DNA of 64,000 bases, taken from positions 52,679,841-52,743,840 of the forward strand of contig OZ024890.1 in assembly GCA_964017195.1 (NCBI GenBank). Direction: 5' to 3'. The notes under the pieces are model-generated. The model saw nothing but the letters and a program-made list of their open reading frames with translations, did no database searches and was not told the DNA's origin. The stretch comes from Siderastrea radians (taxonomy: Eukaryota > Cnidaria > Anthozoa > Scleractinia > Rhizangiidae). The translations under genes were made by a program, and so were the position numbers. Shown piece after piece: positions 59,136 to 64,000 of this stretch (positions within the stretch are counted from its first letter, which is position 1; each line of letters starts with the position of its first letter).

Positions 59136-62100
59136 TCCGAAGGTTTGGCGGATCCGTCCAGAGAGCACACTTCTCAATATTAGATTCTAAGGTAATTTGC
59201 GATCGATATGCTTCTCATTAGGGTAGGATAAATTGCGATCGATATGCTTCTATTTTTTACAAAACATCTCCGCATGATTTAGAATGAAGTCTCGACATCT
59301 TTGAGACATGTTTATTAAAGTTAGGAATTCTTCAACCATGCATCAGAGAAACAGAAAGCTATTCGTTTTGACTATGTTCGTCAAATTGTGCTCCCGCTGT
59401 ATAGTCATATATCACTGCAACGTCGGTGGACCGAGGAGAAAGACTCACTCAAAACGGAGGAAACTTCGGTCAGTCTTGTACCAAAACCTTGCGAAGTGTT
59501 GCAGCGTTTCATTGCAAAGCTGAATGAATCAATGAAAACTGCACGAAAGTGAACGAAGTGGCACAAGTTTAGGAAAAAAATCTTCTAATTATTGGCTCTG
59601 AAATATGGTACATGTTTGATTTTTCCCGAAACATTGTTGTAATCATCGTTCAAAGCGGATTGAAGCTGTACAATTTCACCATACATGTTACATGTAGCTG
59701 CTGGAGTTGAAACAGAACAAGTTTGTAATCTGTTTGCACAACGGAGCCATCATGTGCATGTTTGATCGAAATGAAGACAGCACCAATTTGAACTTGAAGA
59801 AGTAATTTCTATGCAGCTCAGAAGCAAGATTATTGTAGCGAGGAACATTAGAATTCACCATCATAGTTTGTTTAATGCAAAGCACAAAATGCAGTTGTTC
59901 TCGGTTTAGAGGTTGCGGACGGAATGGTAAAAACATTCAAACAACTGGAAAAGCGATTCAACTCCGTTTACATGGCATCCGATTTCTATCTGAGCATTTG
60001 GACCTGTTGGAACACAGAGCTACAACGAGTGCAGGTAAACCAGTGTCAATTTTGCGTGTTAAAGCCGAAAAAAAATTTCGCCCTTCCTTCGGCCTTCTTG
60101 GTAGTTTGCAGCTGTAGTTTGTTTAGTACTTGTTTAGACTGCTTCATGATTCTCGCACCGAATCGTCATGAATGTGTGACAGTTGTTATTAAATGCTTTT
60201 GCCCCATTTCACTGTGTTTTATTTTGTCTTGTCTTGATATTTTGAAGTGGAAAGGCTTCCTGATAAAACCTACCGTTTGTTCAATTTTAATGATCGACGT
60301 GACGATCGATGAAACTTAATTGTAAACACAACGCTCAATGCTTAAATTTCTAATTTCTTTTTCTGCACAGTTTCTTCAAACAATTTTGACTTGTGTTAGA
60401 CGACGCTGTTAGTGACGCTGTTGGAATTTCTGCTTAGTTCAAATTCGCTGATTTTTCTTGTCTATTTTTCTCGCCGGGTTGCTGGCGAGGAAAAAACTTC
60501 CAGCTCACTTTGTTCATTTTGTTGTTGAGTGTTCATTGTCCATATTTGGTCACAGCAGGTATATCAGCTGATAGCCTGGCTCCGTTCAGCCAGTCAGAAT
60601 GGTAGAAATCCAATATACCTAGGCCAGTTTTTAATAATTCTAATTATGCCCCATCAATCAGATGCGAGATGAAAACCGCAAAATCAGAAACGACAGATTA
60701 GTCAGTCACGAAACCACACTTTAGCGGTTTTTACTTTGCAAAAAATTTGTCATCTCAAGTCGATTTTACGTATTTTATAATATTTCTAACCAAATTTGAG
60801 CAAGTTTTAAAAAGGGGAAGCTAAATCTGCAGTCGTTTCTGGATGGAGCGAAATCAGTTTTGGGACAAAGTTCGCCGACCTTGCCGCTTTTTCTCAGGCA
60901 TTATAACTTTGGATTCAGGCCGGATTGTAGTTTTATTGCAATCAGGGTGGCTGGTTTAGCGAAAAAAGGAATTTCTAAAAAATGACGGTTCCAAACAATG
61001 AAACTTAGTTTACTTGGAAGAGAGTGTATGAAAAAAACGAGACACGAACAAAACATGTTTAATGGATATGCAAATTAGTCCAACAATTTAAGGTAGCTAC
61101 ATAATTTGAAATGTCAATAAAGAAAGCAACATCAACGGCGTAATGTATGCGATTTTGCGACATACTGCCAGTACAGTTGGCAATAAAGAGCAAAGCTACT
61201 CAATGATAATACTAAATTAACTGCCTGTTGACAATCACCAGAACTCTCTTTACCCTAGGACAATTGCACAGTGAAACAATCTCCCACCAGAAATTATAGC
61301 ATCTACTTCGCCATGTTCATTTAGGCAATCCCTGTGTAATCTTACATATTGATTAGTAATTTTTTTTCTTCTTCTTTTTCTTTCATTGTTGTAATTTTAT
61401 TATTATCATTATTATTATTATTTAAAGCAGTCTGCAATACTCTGTTAAGAGTGAAGACCTAACTGGTAAATTAAAATAAATAAAAAGTTTGCCTGTTTGA
61501 AATATAATTGAAATTTGAATGCCCAAATTTGTGTTAAACATTTGAAATATCTTGATGACGTACAGGGCACCCAGACAAACTTTGGAACCGTTTCAATGTA
61601 CATGTAGTTTTAAAATATAAGGAAATGTATATTGCGAGGAATAGTTATATTTAAGTTTCAAATAAACACAAATGTACCTCAGTCATTGTGTTTTGTTGTC
61701 CTTGTGGCTCTAAAAGGCAATTTTTAAGGGATACGAAGAGTTTTGCTAGGCCGTCTGGTCCAAATCGCTTCAAATCAGCCCAAGAAGCCATAAATGGCCA
61801 TAAAAAACAACACAAAAACAAGGTTAATCATTTTTATTTGGAATTCTTTCTTGTTTCTGACACTGTATGTGATTGTGCTAACACGATTTCCATTCAAACT
61901 GTTATATAAATTTTTGTCGAAGTGTGACAATACGCGTCAACTTGGAAAATGCCAATGCATGCACAAAAGTTAGACGGGTCCATAAACACACCCAAATGTC
62001 ATCGTGTGAGTTGGCCTGTGGTTCAATAAGTACACACACTGACATCTGTCAAGGATGTTCATTGGTCTACACAGGGTCCAAGGTACAGTGTATTTCTGTG

Positions 62101-62208
62101 AGCCAAGGATAACCGCTTTTGCTGATGTGGGAAATAAAACGACATTTTTGCTAATTATTATTTAAAATGGGCATCATCGGTGTCTTTGCAGATAAGACAG
62201 AGCTCCTG
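59136..62208. other. Intergenic, no gene recognised
   Basis: Short open frames without domain resemblance, a T-rich and ATT-rich low-complexity tract at 61355-61425, and otherwise featureless AT-rich sequence. Confidence 0.5.
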
Positions 62209-62403
62209 TAGCCTGCATAGCAAGCGTTTCCGTAGGGCTTTCCACAGGTTTGAAGCTCTTTTCGCTTTTTGAACGTGCGAAAATTGGGGCGAGCACAAAA
62301 AAGTTCCCTCTTGTTGCGTTCACCCCAATTTTCGCGCTGCCAAAAAGCAAAAAATGCCTTGAACGGGCAGAAAAACCTACAGAAACGCTTGCTACGCAGG
62401 CTA
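62209..62403. mobile_element. Foldback MITE (TAGCC type)
   Basis: 195 bp, ends TAGCCTGCATAGCAAGCG and CGCTTGCTACGCAGGCTA. Flanking 9-mers GAGCTCCTG and GAGCTTCTG differ at one position. Same family as 42527-42716. Confidence 0.85.
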
Positions 62404-62590
62404 GAGCTTCTGATAGCACTGCTTTCTGAGACCTTTAGTACACATCTGAACTTACCAGCAATGAACATAAATGTATTTGTGTCGAGAATACAATATCGAG
62501 TAACGTTGTCTTATCAACAGTACTATATTTAGCATATTGCTCTTCAAAATTCTCCGTAGAAATTCATACATTTTCCTTTGGTCTCACTTT

Positions 62591-63493
62591 TCACAGCACA
62601 ATTGCAAAGTTGTTACGGTTTCCACCTTTTCTTAACACTTGCTTAGGGAATGATTTAACCTGGCACTGCCGTGTTTTTCTGAACATAAAAAAGCTCAACT
62701 TTTTGCTCTTATGGCTGACACACACATCAAACCCAAGACTATTCATCATTGATACAAAAAGAACTTCATTCAAATAACGTGAATTTTTCAAACAAGGCAA
62801 CGGGATAACAAAAAACAAGTGTCCTTGATCCACGATAAGTTGTTGACATTTCCGGAGCATATCTCCTCGTTTACGCACGTCTCCTTCAAAGTTGATAACC
62901 AAACTCATCACCACAACATCATACTTTTCTCTGGCGTCAATAGTCAAAAGATCTGCCTTTTGAACTTCACTACTCTGAGGATTTAAGTCGATAGGCGTGC
63001 ACTGAATCCATTTTAAGTGTTTTTGGTAGTTATTTTGTAGAGCTCCAACGTCAAGAAGATTTAGTTTTTCGCTTGGACCATCAGTCGTGTTGGGTTTCAA
63101 TTTTTGTGTAGGGGGACGGACATTGAAGGCTTTCAACTGCTTTATTACCCACTTTGACGAGTTAAAACTTCCATGGCGAACTTCTCCAAGTTTTGATGCA
63201 TGCTGATAAGTATTTAAGCCACCAAGTTTCTCCTGCTTTGCTTCGAGTACTGCAATCTTCGAAGCTTTGTCTTCGTTGGGCATCGATGGGTTCTTTTGCA
63301 CCGCCTCAATTTTCTTGTTCAAAGTATGAAATTCATTTATGATTGTCCGATCTTTTCTCCGACTTACCTCCACGACAGGCTTCCTTGGTTTCTTCTTTTT
63401 CTTCCTATCTTTTGTATTTTTATCGCACTTTCGCATTTCAAATTTGGTTGAAATATTTCGATTACAACACAATTTGTTCACAGAGTCCGCCAT
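62591..63493 (-). CDS. Bmt2-type rRNA adenine-N1 methyltransferase
   Basis: Resembles yeast Bmt2, which methylates A2142 of 25S rRNA in the nucleolus using S-adenosylmethionine. 300 residues from the ATG at 63493, chosen for its context AAAATGGCGGAC; a longer frame upstream lacks conservation clues and is taken as 5' UTR. Order: a very basic N-terminal segment (KDRKKKKKPRKP, a likely nuclear or nucleolar signal), LGGLNTYQHASKLGEVRHG, the SAM-binding strand LNLLDVGALQNNY, acidic loop IDLNPQS, then VVVMSLVINFEGDVRKRGDM and FFVIPLPCLKNSRYLNEV, which are hallmarks of fungal Bmt2. It is less like the vertebrate SAMTOR relative. No intron is seen and the frame is complete. The call rests on remembered family motifs. 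Confidence 0.8.
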   Translation of the reverse strand: MADSVNKLCCNRNISTKFEMRKCDKNTKDRKKKKKPRKPVVEVSRRKDRTIINEFHTLNKKIEAVQKNPSMPNEDKASKIAVLEAKQEKLGGLNTYQHASKLGEVRHGSFNSSKWVIKQLKAFNVRPPTQKLKPNTTDGPSEKLNLLDVGALQNNYQKHLKWIQCTPIDLNPQSSEVQKADLLTIDAREKYDVVVMSLVINFEGDVRKRGDMLRKCQQLIVDQGHLFFVIPLPCLKNSRYLNEVLFVSMMNSLGFDVCVSHKSKKLSFFMFRKTRQCQVKSFPKQVLRKGGNRNNFAIVL

Positions 63494-64000
63494 TTTGGTT
63501 GTGAAGGCCAGGCTACTAAGTTCGCTCGAAGCCTCGTTTCCGTCCTCTTCAATGTCTGCCTGAGCAAAATGGTGAGTCCGAAGAAAATGTGAACTGTAAT
63601 CCGAGAAATTCTGCTGCATCCAACCTTCTTTTCTGTTAGTTTTTGAACAGAACAAGCAATTAATATTTTTAGAAAAGACTGAAAAACGTTTTCTTCCTTG
63701 CTATATTCACTGAATGAGTTAACAAGTTGTTGAAAAAGGCCTAGGTAACATTTAGAATCATGTCGATTGCATGATTTTGTTGAGCAGAAAATTCCATTTA
63801 TTGTCATTTGGTCGTTGAGTTGTATTGTATCGCCTTTTTCTCAAATCTGAATGCCCTCAAAACTTCTGTTCATGAATAATTTTTTTTACGACTTAAAAAA
63901 AAACGGCTTATATGATCTTGATGGTTCACGTTTTGTTATGCTTATAGAGCGACGGGACAGCAACTATCAGAACGCGAAAGTTCTTGACAAACCGCCTGCT
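63494..64000. other. 5' side of the methyltransferase gene
   Basis: Likely 5' UTR and promoter for the minus-strand gene. Open frames here (for example to 63807 on the minus strand) have no recognisable domain. Confidence 0.4.

Noticed and set aside
63494..63655. N-terminal extension of the Bmt2-type protein
   Set aside because: The ATG at 63493 has the better context (AAAATGGCGG) and starts the lysine-rich segment; the extension has no family resemblance.

Overview
The window looks like nuclear DNA of a cnidarian, most probably an anthozoan such as a stony coral or anemone. This is inference: the DNA is AT-rich, genes are split by GT-AG introns, an animal synaptotagmin and FEM1-type proteins are encoded, and MITEs, tRNA-derived SINEs and poly(G) tracts are abundant. 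There is no operon, ribosome-binding-site or CRISPR structure. All gene models come from reading the sequence; no database search was run.

Layout. 1-8.1 kb holds no recognisable gene, only a compound microsatellite, a 218-bp tandem repeat and an old local duplication. 8.14-15.35 kb (+) is a six-exon synaptotagmin gene whose splice phases all agree and give a 412-residue protein, SYT15-like, with most C2 calcium ligands replaced. 15.4-20.9 kb is repeat-rich (minisatellite, PIF-like MITE, SINE, dispersed repeats).

20.9-59 kb is the main feature: an array on the minus strand of large ankyrin-repeat genes related to FEM1, the substrate receptor of CUL2 E3 ubiquitin ligases. A block of 13-17 kb is present twice (about 20.93-34.25 and 35.64-52.27 kb), and a third, decayed unit follows (52.4-58.85 kb). 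Each full block has one shorter A-type gene, one internally deleted fragment and one longer C-type gene. Only the C-type gene of block 1 (31551-34223) is fully open. The A-type gene of block 1 has a single in-frame TGA. Its block 2 copy is split by a 1.2-kb transposon and two frameshifts. The block 2 C-type copy has a 2-bp insertion and an inserted mobile sequence. The third unit is frameshifted and has lost its 3' end. A decayed synaptotagmin C2B exon and pieces of synaptotagmin 3' flank lie inside the blocks, so the array and the synaptotagmin gene share duplication history.

52.8-56.6 kb carries minisatellites and a tyrosine-recombinase-like relic between inverted ends. 59.1-62.2 kb shows no gene. 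62.59-63.49 kb (-) is an intact single-exon gene for a Bmt2-type rRNA adenine methyltransferase.

The clearest candidate for something new is the lineage-specific FEM1-like array: a birth-and-death family of putative C-degron receptors in which ankyrin modules change number in 219-bp steps.
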